28,551 nt of DNA, taken from NCBI GenBank assembly GCA_050257395.1, contig JBLMWU010000357.1:1-28551 (forward strand), read 5' to 3'. Shown here one piece after another: positions 15,171 to 23,000 of this stretch. Made by a program: the position numbers and the translations under genes. This DNA is from JAIRTY01 sp050257395 (lineage in GTDB: Bacteria > Actinomycetota > Actinomycetes > Streptosporangiales > Streptosporangiaceae). Position 1 is the first letter of the stretch, and every line of letters begins with the position of its first letter. The notes under the pieces were generated by a model. It searched no databases and had not been told where the DNA came from. It saw only the letters and a list, made by a program, of their open reading frames with translations.

Positions 15171-16267
15171 CCGCCCGGGCTGCGCTGGCGGACCGGGTGC
15201 GGCTGGCGCTGCTGCTGGTGCGGCCGCCGGTGCTGATCCTGCTGGCCATGTTCACCGCGACCGGGCTGGCGCAGGCGGGCCGGACGGAAGCGCCCTACCC
15301 GCTCGGCCGGGCGCTGCTGGCGGTGGCCGGGTTCCTGCTGTTCTCCGTGGTCTGCAACGACCTGGCCGACGAGGAGATCGACCGGGTCAACCTGCCGGGC
15401 CGCCGTCCGCTGGCGGCCGGCCTGGTCACCCGGGGCACGTTCACCGTTATCGGCCTCACCGCGGGGGCCGTCGCGCTGGCCGCCAGCGCGACGCTGCGCT
15501 GGCAGGCGGTAGCGGTCACCGGGGCCGGGCTGGCGGTCAGCGCGGCGTACTCGCTGCCGCCGGTCCGGCTGGCCGGCCGCGGCGCGGTGGCCTCGCTGAT
15601 CCTGCCGGCCTGTTACGTGGCCGTCCCCTACGCCGACGGGGTGCTCGCGGCCGGGCCCGCCTTCCGCCCGGCCGACCTGTTCCTGCTGGCCGGGCTGTAT
15701 CTCGGCTTCACCGGCCGGATCCTGCTCAAGGACTTCCGGGACGTACGGGGGGACGCCCTGTTCGGCAAGCGCACCTTCCTGGTCCGCCACGGCCGCCGGG
15801 CGACCTGCCTGGCGAGCGGCTGCTGCTGGGCGGCTGGCACAGCCGCGGTGCTGGCGGCCACCAGGCAGCTGACCCCGCTGCTGGCTGCCGCCGAAGCGGG
15901 CTGCACGCTGGCCGCGCTGTGGCTGCTCGGCGCGCTGGCCCGCAGCCGCAGCGACCGCCGGGACGAAGCCCTGATCGCGGCGGTCGCGATCGCCGGCAGG
16001 GGCATGATCCTGCTGCTGCTCGCGCACCTGTCGCTGGTCAGCGCCGGCTGGCCGGCCCCCGGCTACGGCGCGGTGATGGCGGCGCTGTGCCTGCTGATCG
16101 CGGGGCCCGCCGCCTCGATGGCCCGCAACGGGCCGGTGTCCCGGCTGACCGTCCCGCCCGCGGGCTACCCGGCCGGGGTGCCGGGAGACTGCCCGTCCCC
16201 CGCACCACCCGGCTCCCCGCCCGGCGCCTCCTCCTCCGGCGCGGCGAACTCCGCGAACGCGGCGTAG
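15167..16267 (+). CDS. UbiA-family prenyltransferase
   Basis: UbiA enzymes are integral membrane proteins that transfer a polyprenyl group from its diphosphate to an aromatic or other acceptor. The 366-residue product has about eight hydrophobic segments and both Asp-rich motifs: NDLADEEIDRVNLPGRRPLA at about 64-83 and KDFRDVRGDALFGKRT at about 186-201, which bind Mg-diphosphate. The second motif matches the usual DxxxD plus GK-T. The acceptor is unknown; no menaquinone gene is nearby, so it could act in quinone, lipid or specialised metabolism. The GTG has GGGAG six bases upstream and overlaps the small membrane gene. The Pro/Ser/Ala-rich last ~30 residues, after the final helix, are encoded antisense to the neighbouring AhpD-like gene. 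Confidence 0.88.
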   Translation: MTARAALADRVRLALLLVRPPVLILLAMFTATGLAQAGRTEAPYPLGRALLAVAGFLLFSVVCNDLADEEIDRVNLPGRRPLAAGLVTRGTFTVIGLTAGAVALAASATLRWQAVAVTGAGLAVSAAYSLPPVRLAGRGAVASLILPACYVAVPYADGVLAAGPAFRPADLFLLAGLYLGFTGRILLKDFRDVRGDALFGKRTFLVRHGRRATCLASGCCWAAGTAAVLAATRQLTPLLAAAEAGCTLAALWLLGALARSRSDRRDEALIAAVAIAGRGMILLLLAHLSLVSAGWPAPGYGAVMAALCLLIAGPAASMARNGPVSRLTVPPAGYPAGVPGDCPSPAPPGSPPGASSSGAANSANAA

Positions 16268-16578
16268 GCGCGCGGGCCCCAGACCGTGCCGGGGCCGCCG
16301 TTCAGGAGGATGGCCACCCCCATGGCCTCGGCCACCTCCTGGGCGGTGGCCCCGCGCCGGGCCGCGCCCCGCGCGTGCGCGGAGATGCACCCGTCGCATT
16401 CCCGGGTGACCGCGATGGCCAGCGCGATCAGCTCCTTGAACTTGGCCGGCAGCACCCCGTCTTCGGACATGACCGCGCCGTGCATCTGCGCGTAGCCCGC
16501 GTACACACCCGGGATCGCTTCCCGCAGGCTGCGGCCGAGGGTCTGCAGTTCCTTCTGCGTCTGGCGGGCCGAGGTCAT
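16165..16578 (-). CDS. Carboxymuconolactone decarboxylase/AhpD-family protein
   Basis: The 137-residue protein has the helical AhpD-like fold: LREAIPGVYAGYAQMHGAV, LPAKFKELIALAIAV, then the redox motif ECDGCISAHARGAARRGA with C-x2-C-x3-H at about 76-83 and AQEVAEAMGVAILLNGGPGT. The two cysteines and histidine are those of peroxidase-type alkylhydroperoxidase D, so a thiol redox or peroxide role is more likely than decarboxylation. The start is the ATG at 16578, preceded by a perfect AAGGAGG; a longer frame from 16665 lacks support. The C-terminal Glu/Gly/Pro-rich ~25 residues overlap the 3' end of ubiA for 103 bp, tail to tail. Confidence 0.9.
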   Translation of the reverse strand: MTSARQTQKELQTLGRSLREAIPGVYAGYAQMHGAVMSEDGVLPAKFKELIALAIAVTRECDGCISAHARGAARRGATAQEVAEAMGVAILLNGGPGTVWGPRAYAAFAEFAAPEEEAPGGEPGGAGDGQSPGTPAG

Positions 16579-16665
16579 GGGTCCTCCTTGGATGTCTTCA
16601 GTGCTGGGACCATTCAACGCTTCAGCCATCCCTGATGGCGGGCCCGCCCGGCCGGCCGCGGCCAA

Positions 16666-16681
16666 CTCTCACGGGTGAGAG
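16666..16681. repeat. Short perfect inverted repeat at the tnpB stop
   Basis: CTCTCAC and GTGAGAG flank a GG, giving a 7-bp stem. The TGA stop of the tnpB frame lies inside the left arm. If the element ends at 16691 this palindrome is host DNA and falls within the omegaRNA guide segment. It might also act as a weak terminator for tnpB. Confidence 0.4.
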
Positions 16682-17922
16682 CATGCCGGTTTGACTTCCT
16701 CCCCGCCCTGAAGGTGGGGATTCCAGCGGTCACCCGCTGGGTTTCCTGCTTCACCGCCGACCGCCCCCCGGGAGGATTCCCGTTGAGGTCTTACACCAAC
16801 TCCACAGGCAAGCACCGCCAGCCCGGCGGCTCTGATGTTTTTCGCGGCGTTGATGTCCCGATCGTGCCGGGTGCCGCAGTTACCGCAGTCCCACTCGCGG
16901 ACCTTCAGCGGCAGTACCGCAGGAACGTGCCCGCAGGCAGAACAGGTCTTGCTGGACGGGTACCACCTGTCGATCACGATCAGGTCGCGTCCGTACCACT
17001 GACACTTGTACTCCAGCATGCCCCGCAAATCCGCCCATGCAGCGTCGGAGATGGCGCGGGCCAGAGTGTGGTTGCCGAGCATGTTCCGCACGCTCAGATC
17101 CTCGATCACGACCGCTTGGTTTTCACGGACGAGCCGGGTGGTGAGCTGGTGCAGGAAGTCGCGGCGCCGGTCGGTGATCCGGGCATGCACCCGGGCCGCC
17201 TTCACCCGGGCTTTGGCCCGGTTGGCCGAGTCCTTGGCCTTGCGGGACAACCGCCGCTGGGCCAGCGCCAGCCGGGCCCGGTCGCGGCGCTCATGCCGCG
17301 GGTTGACCACCTTCTCCCCAGTCGACAGGGTGACCAGGGAGGTGATCCCCGCGTCGATACCCACCACCGCGTCGCTGGGCGGGTGAGGTTCGATCGGGCA
17401 TTCGCACAGCAGGGACACAAACCAGCGGCCCGCTGCGTCCCTGGACACGGTCACCGTGGACGGCTCCGCACCAACAGGCAGCGGACGGGACCAGCGGATA
17501 TCCAGCGGCGCGCTCATCTTCGCCAGCGTGAGCTGGCCGTTCCGGTAGCGGAACGCCGACCGGGTGTATTCCGCCGACGCCCGCGACTTCCTCCGGGACT
17601 TGAACCTCGGGTACAGCGCCCGCTTTCCCCAGAACGCCACGAACGCGCCCTGCAGATGCCGCAGCGCCTGCTGGAGCGGAACGGAGGAAACCTCGGCCAG
17701 GTAGGCGAGATCCTCCGACTTCTTCCACTCGGTGAGCATCGCGGAGGACTGTACGTAGGAGACACGCTCGGCCCGCTGGTACCACGCTTCCGTACGCGCT
17801 GCGAGGGCCAAGTTGTAGACCTTGCGCACGCAGCCGAATGTCCGCGTCAGATCCAAGGCCTGCTCCGGTGACGGGTAGAAGCGGCACTTATACGCTCGCC
17901 TCACCGTCTCCGCCATGCTCAC
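16669..17922 (-). CDS. tnpB: TnpB, RNA-guided nuclease of an IS605-type element
   Basis: TnpB uses an omegaRNA to cut DNA next to a short adjacent motif and helps retain its transposon. The 417-residue protein has the N-terminal YKCRFYPSPEQALDLTRTFG, KRALYPRFKSRR, the split RuvC nuclease with D190 in VVGIDAGI, E274 in VVIEDLSVRNM and the last Asp in RHDRDINAAKNI (about 354-356), and a zinc finger C327-x2-C330 with C346-x2-C349. All catalytic residues appear intact, so it is probably active. The start is a GTG; an ATG two codons later (17916) is equally possible. The last residues are encoded by the omegaRNA scaffold and flanking DNA. No tnpA is present, so movement would need help in trans. 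Confidence 0.93.
   Translation of the reverse strand: MSMAETVRRAYKCRFYPSPEQALDLTRTFGCVRKVYNLALAARTEAWYQRAERVSYVQSSAMLTEWKKSEDLAYLAEVSSVPLQQALRHLQGAFVAFWGKRALYPRFKSRRKSRASAEYTRSAFRYRNGQLTLAKMSAPLDIRWSRPLPVGAEPSTVTVSRDAAGRWFVSLLCECPIEPHPPSDAVVGIDAGITSLVTLSTGEKVVNPRHERRDRARLALAQRRLSRKAKDSANRAKARVKAARVHARITDRRRDFLHQLTTRLVRENQAVVIEDLSVRNMLGNHTLARAISDAAWADLRGMLEYKCQWYGRDLIVIDRWYPSSKTCSACGHVPAVLPLKVREWDCGNCGTRHDRDINAAKNIRAAGLAVLACGVGVRPQRESSRGAVGGEAGNPAGDRWNPHLQGGEEVKPACSHP
16691..16790 (-). ncRNA. omegaRNA scaffold at the right end of the TnpB element
   Basis: Reading on the minus strand, CCAGCGG-GTGA-CCGCTGG (16740-16723) is a perfect 7-bp stem with a GNRA-type loop. It is followed by GAAT, then CCCCACC-TTCAG-GGCGGGG (16719-16701) with one A-C mismatch, then AGGAAGTCAA ending at 16691. 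This two-hairpin arrangement before a terminal TCAA is the familiar 3' scaffold of IS605-type omegaRNAs. The next 20 bases (16690-16671, ACCGGCATGCTCTCACCCGT) would be the guide. The 5' end is not visible and the start coordinate is approximate. Confidence 0.7.
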
Positions 17923-17946
17923 ATTCTAGCGGCTTAACATGTGAGC
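17917..17946. repeat. Inverted repeat over the tnpB start
   Basis: GCTCACAT (17917-17924) and ATGTGAGC (17939-17946) form an 8-bp stem with a 14-base loop. The tnpB GTG (17922-17920) lies in one arm and the ATG at 17916-17914 just beyond it. It may be the left-end transposition hairpin, a structure that masks the tnpB start, or both. Confidence 0.5.
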
Positions 17947-17950
17947 CATG

Positions 17951-18132
17951 ACTGTGGAAAGAGTTTGGGGGCGTTCCTTCCCGGCCTGGGCGCCGGGGTT
18001 TCCGCGCCCCGCCAATTCTCATGAGCACGACAGAGGTGGACGTTGCGTCACCGTCGGTCAAGCGCACGCGACGTCTCCGGCTATCGCGGCGCCCCGCTGG
18101 CATCCCCGCCAATGGACGCCGCCCGCCGGCTG
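17951..18132. other. Gap between the TnpB element and the lipoprotein gene
   Basis: No convincing gene is present. A plus-strand frame of 44 codons (18021-18155) starts with an ATG but lacks a ribosome site and turns Arg/Pro-rich. GCCAATTCTCA at 18011-18021 nearly repeats GCCAACTCTCA at 16661-16671 on the other side of the element. The last ~30 bp form GC-rich sequence running into the lipoprotein stop. Confidence 0.4.
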
Positions 18133-18768
18133 TCAGCCGCCCGAGCCGGGCTTGACCACGCTGATGGTCAGCTGCTGGATGGGCTTGGAGCAAGTCTGGG
18201 CCTTGTAGCTGAGGTAGACCGGGGTGGTCTGGTTCGGCGGGTAGATCTGCAGGAACCTGGAGTTGACCGGGGCGCACTTGGCGGGCGGGAAGAAACCCGC
18301 CTGCACCAGCCGCAGCAGCGCGTTGCCCACCGCACCGGGCGCCAGAGTGACCAGCTGGCGCGGGGTGGAGGGGTCCTCCTTGGCGGCCAGCCCGATCTGG
18401 CTGACCGGCGTGCCGCCCGCCAGCGAGACCCCCGGGTAGCCGTACAGGCTGCAGGTGCCCGTGCCGATGTTGGTGAAGTCGATCACCTGGTAGATGCTGC
18501 CGGCCGCGCCCTGCGCCAGGCCCAGCTTGACCTGGAGGTCGCGGGTCGCGCAGGGGCCCGGCCCGGCCGGGGCGGCGGGCGAGGACGGGGACGGGGCGGA
18601 GGCCGCGGGGGACACGCTGGCCACCGCGGACGCGGCGGCGCTGGCGCTAACGGTGACCGTCTTGGTGGGCACCGGGGTGCCCCCGCCGCAGGCGGAGACC
18701 AGTGCGGTCAGGCAGGTGAGCGCGGCGGCGGCGATGGCTCGCCGGACAGCGCGGGGGTTTCGCGTCAT
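18133..18768 (-). CDS. DUF4232 lipoprotein
   Basis: The 211-residue product has a lipoprotein signal: basic MTRNPRAVRR, a hydrophobic core AIAAAALTCLTALVS, and a lipobox with the acylated Cys in VSACGGG at about residue 27. A Ser/Ala/Pro-rich linker of about 45 residues follows, as in surface-exposed actinobacterial lipoproteins. The C-terminal ~130 residues match the DUF4232 pattern: CATRDLQVKLG, then DFTNIGTGTCSLYGYPGVSLAG, with cysteines that probably pair in disulfides. Its function is unknown; it probably sits on the outer face of the membrane. The ATG at 18768 has GAAGGA nine bases upstream. The frame stays open well beyond it but is antisense to the next gene and has no support. Confidence 0.88.
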   Translation of the reverse strand: MTRNPRAVRRAIAAAALTCLTALVSACGGGTPVPTKTVTVSASAAASAVASVSPAASAPSPSSPAAPAGPGPCATRDLQVKLGLAQGAAGSIYQVIDFTNIGTGTCSLYGYPGVSLAGGTPVSQIGLAAKEDPSTPRQLVTLAPGAVGNALLRLVQAGFFPPAKCAPVNSRFLQIYPPNQTTPVYLSYKAQTCSKPIQQLTISVVKPGSGG

Positions 18769-19027
18769 CGGGTTTCCTTCTGCGGGCGGCTCCGCGAGCC
18801 GTTCGACACCTATGACGCGCGCCGTGACCTTGTGGTTGGCGCGACAGGTTCCCGGAATGTCACAGTTTGGCCGCACCCTGGCCATCCGGCCGGGGCCCGG
18901 GAGCCGGGCGCGGCCGGGTGCGAATCGCGGGCCCGCGGCGGCGTCCGTCACCAGCGGCGATGCCGCGGTTACACTCGTCGCGATTCTTACCGGGAACGCT
19001 GGCCTGACCTGCACGGGAGAGCTTCTG
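18769..19027. other. Divergent gap between the lipoprotein and glycosidase genes
   Basis: This 259-bp gap must hold both promoters. A TACACT (18970-18975) on the plus strand fits the TAnnnT -10 shape about 52 bases before the TTG, but I see no clear -35 at the right spacing. No coding potential is supported; an ATG at 18857 in the glycosidase frame would add an Arg/Pro/Gly-rich stretch ahead of the signal peptide and lacks a ribosome site. Confidence 0.35.
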
Positions 19028-19806
19028 TTGCGCGGGAAAGCGCTCACGCCCGCGGCGCTGATGGCCGCCGGTGCGGTCGCCGTGGCCGGGCTGTCCGCCG
19101 GCCAGCAGGCGCCGGCGGCCTCCGTCACCGCACTGTGCCGCCCCTATCAGTACCTGCCGGTCCGCAACGGCGCTGGCGAGCAGTTCATCGTCCGGAACGA
19201 CAATTACGGCGGGCAGCCGGAGTGCCTGCTGAACACCGGCGGGCCGGACTTCGCGGTGAGCGGGTCCGGGGCCGCCTCCCGCGGCGAGCCGGCCGCGTTC
19301 CCCTACATCTTCCTGGGCTGCAGCTGGGGCCTGTGCACGCCCGGCAGCGGCCTGCCGGCCATGGTCGCCGGCCTGCCCTCGCCGCGGACCAGCTGGCACA
19401 CCTCGCAGCGCGCCGCCGGGAGCTGGGACGCCTCCTACGACATCTGGTTCAACAGCACCCCGATCGAGACCGGGCAGGCCACCGGCGGGGAGCTGATGAT
19501 CTGGCTGGGCTCCCAGCACCGCCCGCCGCCACCGCCGCGGACGCCGATTGTGCGGATCGACCACGCACGCTGGTACCTGCACAGCTGGATCACCCACCAC
19601 GCGGGCATCCGCTGGCGCCTGATCCAGTTCCGCCGGGTGCGGCCGGTGTGGCGGGTGTCCGGCCTGCGGCTGCGCCCGTTCGTCACCACGCTCGAGGACC
19701 ACGGCTGGATCCAGCCGTGGTACTGGCTGCTGAACATCGAGGCCGGATTCGAGATCTGGCGCGGCGCGACGGCCTGGCCACCACCTGGTTCTCAGCCCGG
19801 GCCTAG
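19028..19806 (+). pseudogene. Secreted GH12-like glycosidase with an apparent frameshift near its 3' end
   Basis: GH12 enzymes hydrolyse beta-1,4-glucans or xyloglucan with retention. The TTG start has GGGAGA eight bases upstream and opens a signal peptide (RGKALTPAALMAAGAVAVAG, cleavage near the AxA at about 30). The mature part has VRNDNYGGQPECLLNTGG, ASYDIWFNSTP, the nucleophile near E155 in GGELMIWLG, and the acid/base near E242 in AGFEIWRG. Straight after that the frame becomes unrelated and would run to 19987, antisense to a small gene. In the next frame the expected ending DGLATTWFSARA and a TAG at 19804-19806 appear. Adding one G near 19763-19768 gives RGGDGLATTWFSARA. The change may be a real mutation or a sequencing error. 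Both catalytic Glu are before the break. Confidence 0.78.
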
Positions 19807-19824
19807 CGCCCGCGCCGCGGCGGC

Positions 19825-19995
19825 TCACTTCATGCAGACGCAGAACCGGTCCTGCAGCTCGTCCAGCGCGGCGAGCCGCCCCTGCTCGAACGCGGTGTCC
19901 CAGAGCTCGCCCAGCGCCGCCAGCGCCCCCGCGCCCTGCCCGCCGAGCAGGCTGGCCGCCCGGGCCAGCGCCTCCGCCTTCTGCTGATCACTCAT
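19825..19995 (-). CDS. 56-residue protein of unknown function
   Basis: The product is a short, mostly helical, acidic protein (MSDQQKAEALARAASLLGGQ..., then GALAALGELWDTAFEQGRLAALDELQ) ending in FCVCMK, so it has a C-x-C two residues from the C-terminus. No signal peptide or membrane helix is present. The ATG at 19995 is preceded by GGAGG at suitable spacing; an in-frame GTG at 20013 would add six residues. It lies 103 bp after the DUF4011 helicase-like gene on the same strand and is probably in its transcript. The Cys pair might bind metal or be redox active; that is inference only. Its own reading frame lies opposite the frameshifted extension of the glycosidase. Confidence 0.6.
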   Translation of the reverse strand: MSDQQKAEALARAASLLGGQGAGALAALGELWDTAFEQGRLAALDELQDRFCVCMK

Positions 19996-20098
19996 CTCCG
20001 CCTCCGTACCCACGGTAGTGACCAGGCCCGCACGGCGGCAGGGCCGAACGGCTCTACTGGGGCGCGGGCCGGGCCGGCCGCAGGCCGCGCGGGCCAGA

Positions 20099-23000
20099 TC
20101 ACTCGCCGGCCGCGTACCGCCAGCTCAGGCCGATGTGCTCGTATACCCCGGACGCGGCGGCGACGGCGGGGACCGGGGCCGCGGGCCGGCCCGGCCCGGC
20201 GGGCTGCGCGACCAGCACCGCGGCGGAGCCGCGGTAGAGGCAGGCGGCCGCTTCCGCCGGGCTGAGCTGGTCCGCGTCGCCGATGATGACCACGTCGAAG
20301 TGCAGGTCAGCGGGAAGGTACCGGCTGGCGCCGTGGGCGGACGTGACCAGGCAGGGCTTGACGGCCTGGACGGTGCGGCGGGTCCGCTCCAGCAGCTCGC
20401 GCACCGGCAGCGGCGGTTCGGCGGGGCCCGCGCCGGCCCGGCCCGCGTGGTCCGCGGCCTTCCCCGCCTCGCGCCGCAGCAGGCTGCTCTCGCCGTCGTC
20501 GGCCTGTGCGCGCCGGGCGTTGCAGGCGCGGACGATGGTCCCGGCCGCCGCCGACTGCAGGGCGGCGTCCAGCTCCAGGTAGTCACGCAGCAGGGCGCCG
20601 CGGTCCGCGGCCCGGAAGGCGGCCAGGTCGGGGGCGGTCCGCAGCTGGTACTCCGCCCAGCCCTGCAGCACCGCCCCCTCGATCACCTGCGCGACCCGGC
20701 CGGCCGCCACGTGCTGGGCGGCGCAGAAGTCCGCGGCCTCCGCCAGGCCGTAGACGGTGAGCGCGGCCCGCGCGGCCTGGTAGGCGTGCCATTCATCCCG
20801 GCCGCCCGCGTCGTTGAACATGGCTTCGAGCACGGCGGTGCCGTCCTCGTACTCGTCGAGCTCGGCGGCCAGGTCGTGGCGGCGCTCCGGGCCGAACGCG
20901 TCAGCCAGTGAGGCGCAGGCCTGCTGCCAGGCCGCGGCCGCCTCGGCCAGCCCGGCGGTGGGAACGGCGCTTTCGGCCGCCTTGAGGTGCGCGGGGGTGA
21001 GCGGGCCCGGGCCGCCGGTGATCATGGTGCGCAGGCCGCGCGCCCACTCCAGCGCGGCGCTGAGCGCCGCGACATCGGTCTGGGTGCCCGCGTAGAGCCG
21101 CCCGCACAGCTCGGTGAACACCGCCTTCCGCGAGGTCAGCTCCGCATGCGCGGTGTCGGCCGCCTCCCGCAGCGCCACCAGCTGCCGCGCCTGCCCGAAG
21201 GTCAGCTGCCGGCCGGCCGCCTCGCCCATCCGCTCGGTGAACGCGCGCGCCGACTGCAGCGGCGCCAGATGCGCCCGCAGCCACTCCGCCGCCGCGGCGA
21301 TCCCGCCGTTTATCAGCTCCGGCCGCGCCGCGACCGCGGGCGGCGCCGCCAGCGTCGCCTGCCAGGCGGCCAGGTCCTGCCGGATCTCCGCGACGGTGGA
21401 GGTGATGACCGGCTTGGGCACCGCGTCCCGGGAGATGTGCTCGGCCGCGCGCGACAGGTCGTGCCCGCGGGCGCTGCGCACGGCGGTGGCCGCGTGGGTG
21501 AGCGCGCGGCCGAGCCGGTCGAAGTCGGTGGCCTGGCCCGCGTAGTAGGGGCCGAGGTGGGCGCCGTACCGTGCCTCGGCGGCGGTGAGGCTGCTGGCGG
21601 CGTGCTCCCAGGCGGCGGCGAGCGCGAGATGCTCCACCGCCGTCTCCGGGGAGACGCCCTCCCTGGTGAAGGCGGCGACGGTCCGCCGGTCGGCCCGGTA
21701 GTCGCCGGACAGCCTGCTGAGCCGGTTGACCTCCTGCCCGAGCCGCTGCGCCAGCCCGCCGGCGTCGTGGTTCAGCACGTCGGCGGTGTAGTAGGCGCTC
21801 GCCTCGGCGGCCGCCGCGGCCAGCGCGCGGTGGGCCTCGTACAGGGTCCGGCCGGCTTCGTAGGCCGCCTGCTGGCCGGGGATGGACAGCCAGGACCGCT
21901 CCGGCCGGTCGGGTTCCTCGGCCAGGTGGGCGAGGGTGAGCAGGTCCGCGGCGTCGCTGAAGGTCACCGGGGCGGGCATGCCGAGCATGCTGGCCAGGTT
22001 GGCCAGCGTGCCCAGCCGCTTGTCCAGCTGGTCGGCGGCGGCCGAGAAGGACCGGGCGAGCCCGCCGATCTGCCCGGCGGTCAGCTCGGCCGGGTCGGCG
22101 CAGGCGGGGGCGAGCCCGGCCAGGGCGCGGGTGTCCACGGCGGGCAGGGCGTCCGGCCGCGGTATCGTCCGCCAGTCGCCCCCGGCTGCCTGCGCCGCCT
22201 TGCCTTCCCGGGCGGTGATCGCGGTGAGCGCGCCGGCGAGCTGGGTGACCGCCACTTCCACCGCGTCGAGCGATTCCATGGTCAGCCACCCGTCCGGCAT
22301 GCCTTCCGGCCAGCCCCACAGATGGTCGAGCAGCGCCGCCAGGGCGGGCGCGCTGGACGGCCGGGTCAGCCCGGTCACGTCAGCCAGCGTCTGGTTGACC
22401 CGGACCATCCCGGCGAGCTCCTCCAGGGCGGAGGCGGCCTGGTAGAGCCGCTCGTCCTGGGAGCCCCGGGCGGTCACCCCCCGCCACGGGAACGACCGCC
22501 CTTCGGCCGCCGGCCGCCAGGCGGCGGCCAGGGCCGCCGCGGCCTGCCGGATCTCGCCGAAGACCGCGGCGGTCAGGCTGGCCGGGGCAGGACCGGCGGC
22601 GGGCGGGGCCGGGATGTCCCGCACGCTCGCGACCATCCCGATCACGTCGTGCAGCGAGTACCCGAGCGGGGGCCGGGACCGTTTCATGGCGCCGGTGTAG
22701 GCGCTGAACTGCCCGAGCCGCTGCCGCGCGTCCTGGTCCAGGCCCGGTGCGGCGGGCCCGGCGGGCTGGGTGTCCAGCGCGCCGGCCAGCTCGGCCGCCA
22801 CCTCGGCGGAGGCGGCCGCGCGGGTGCCCAGCTCCAGCAGGTACGGGCCGAGCCCTGCCCGGGCCAGCCGCTCGGTCACCGCCCCGCCGCCGGCGGCGTC
22901 CGGGGAGACGAACAGCACGGTCTGGCCGGCGTGCAGCAGGGCGCCGATCATGTTGGCGACTGTCTGGCGCCTGCCGGTGCCGGCCGCGCCCTCCATCACC

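Larger units (their letters stand above)
16691..17950 (-). mobile_element. TnpB-only IS200/IS605-type element (IS1341-like)
   Basis: The element comprises tnpB and its right-end hairpins. The right boundary is inferred from the TCAA at 16694-16691 (minus strand). The left boundary is uncertain; I place it near 17950, just beyond the 8-bp inverted repeat at 17917-17946. A minus-strand TTGAC at 18061-18057 is another possible boundary motif. These elements make no target duplication. Its G+C is visibly lower than that of neighbouring genes, which suggests acquisition. Confidence 0.7.

Noticed and set aside
16637..16648. 12-bp palindrome GGCGGGCCCGCC upstream of the AhpD-like gene
   Set aside because: In DNA this GC-rich such palindromes are frequent; no supporting context.
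18021..18155. 44-codon plus-strand frame beginning MSTTEVDVAS with less GC-biased codons
   Set aside because: The first ~20 residues look protein-like and could be a gene remnant beside the mobile element, but there is no ribosome site, no recognised family, and the rest is Arg/Pro-rich and overlaps the lipoprotein end.
18043..19806. 587-codon plus-strand frame
   Set aside because: Mostly a shadow of the lipoprotein and glycosidase genes; only its last ~12 codons are meaningful, as the out-of-frame end of the GH12-like protein.
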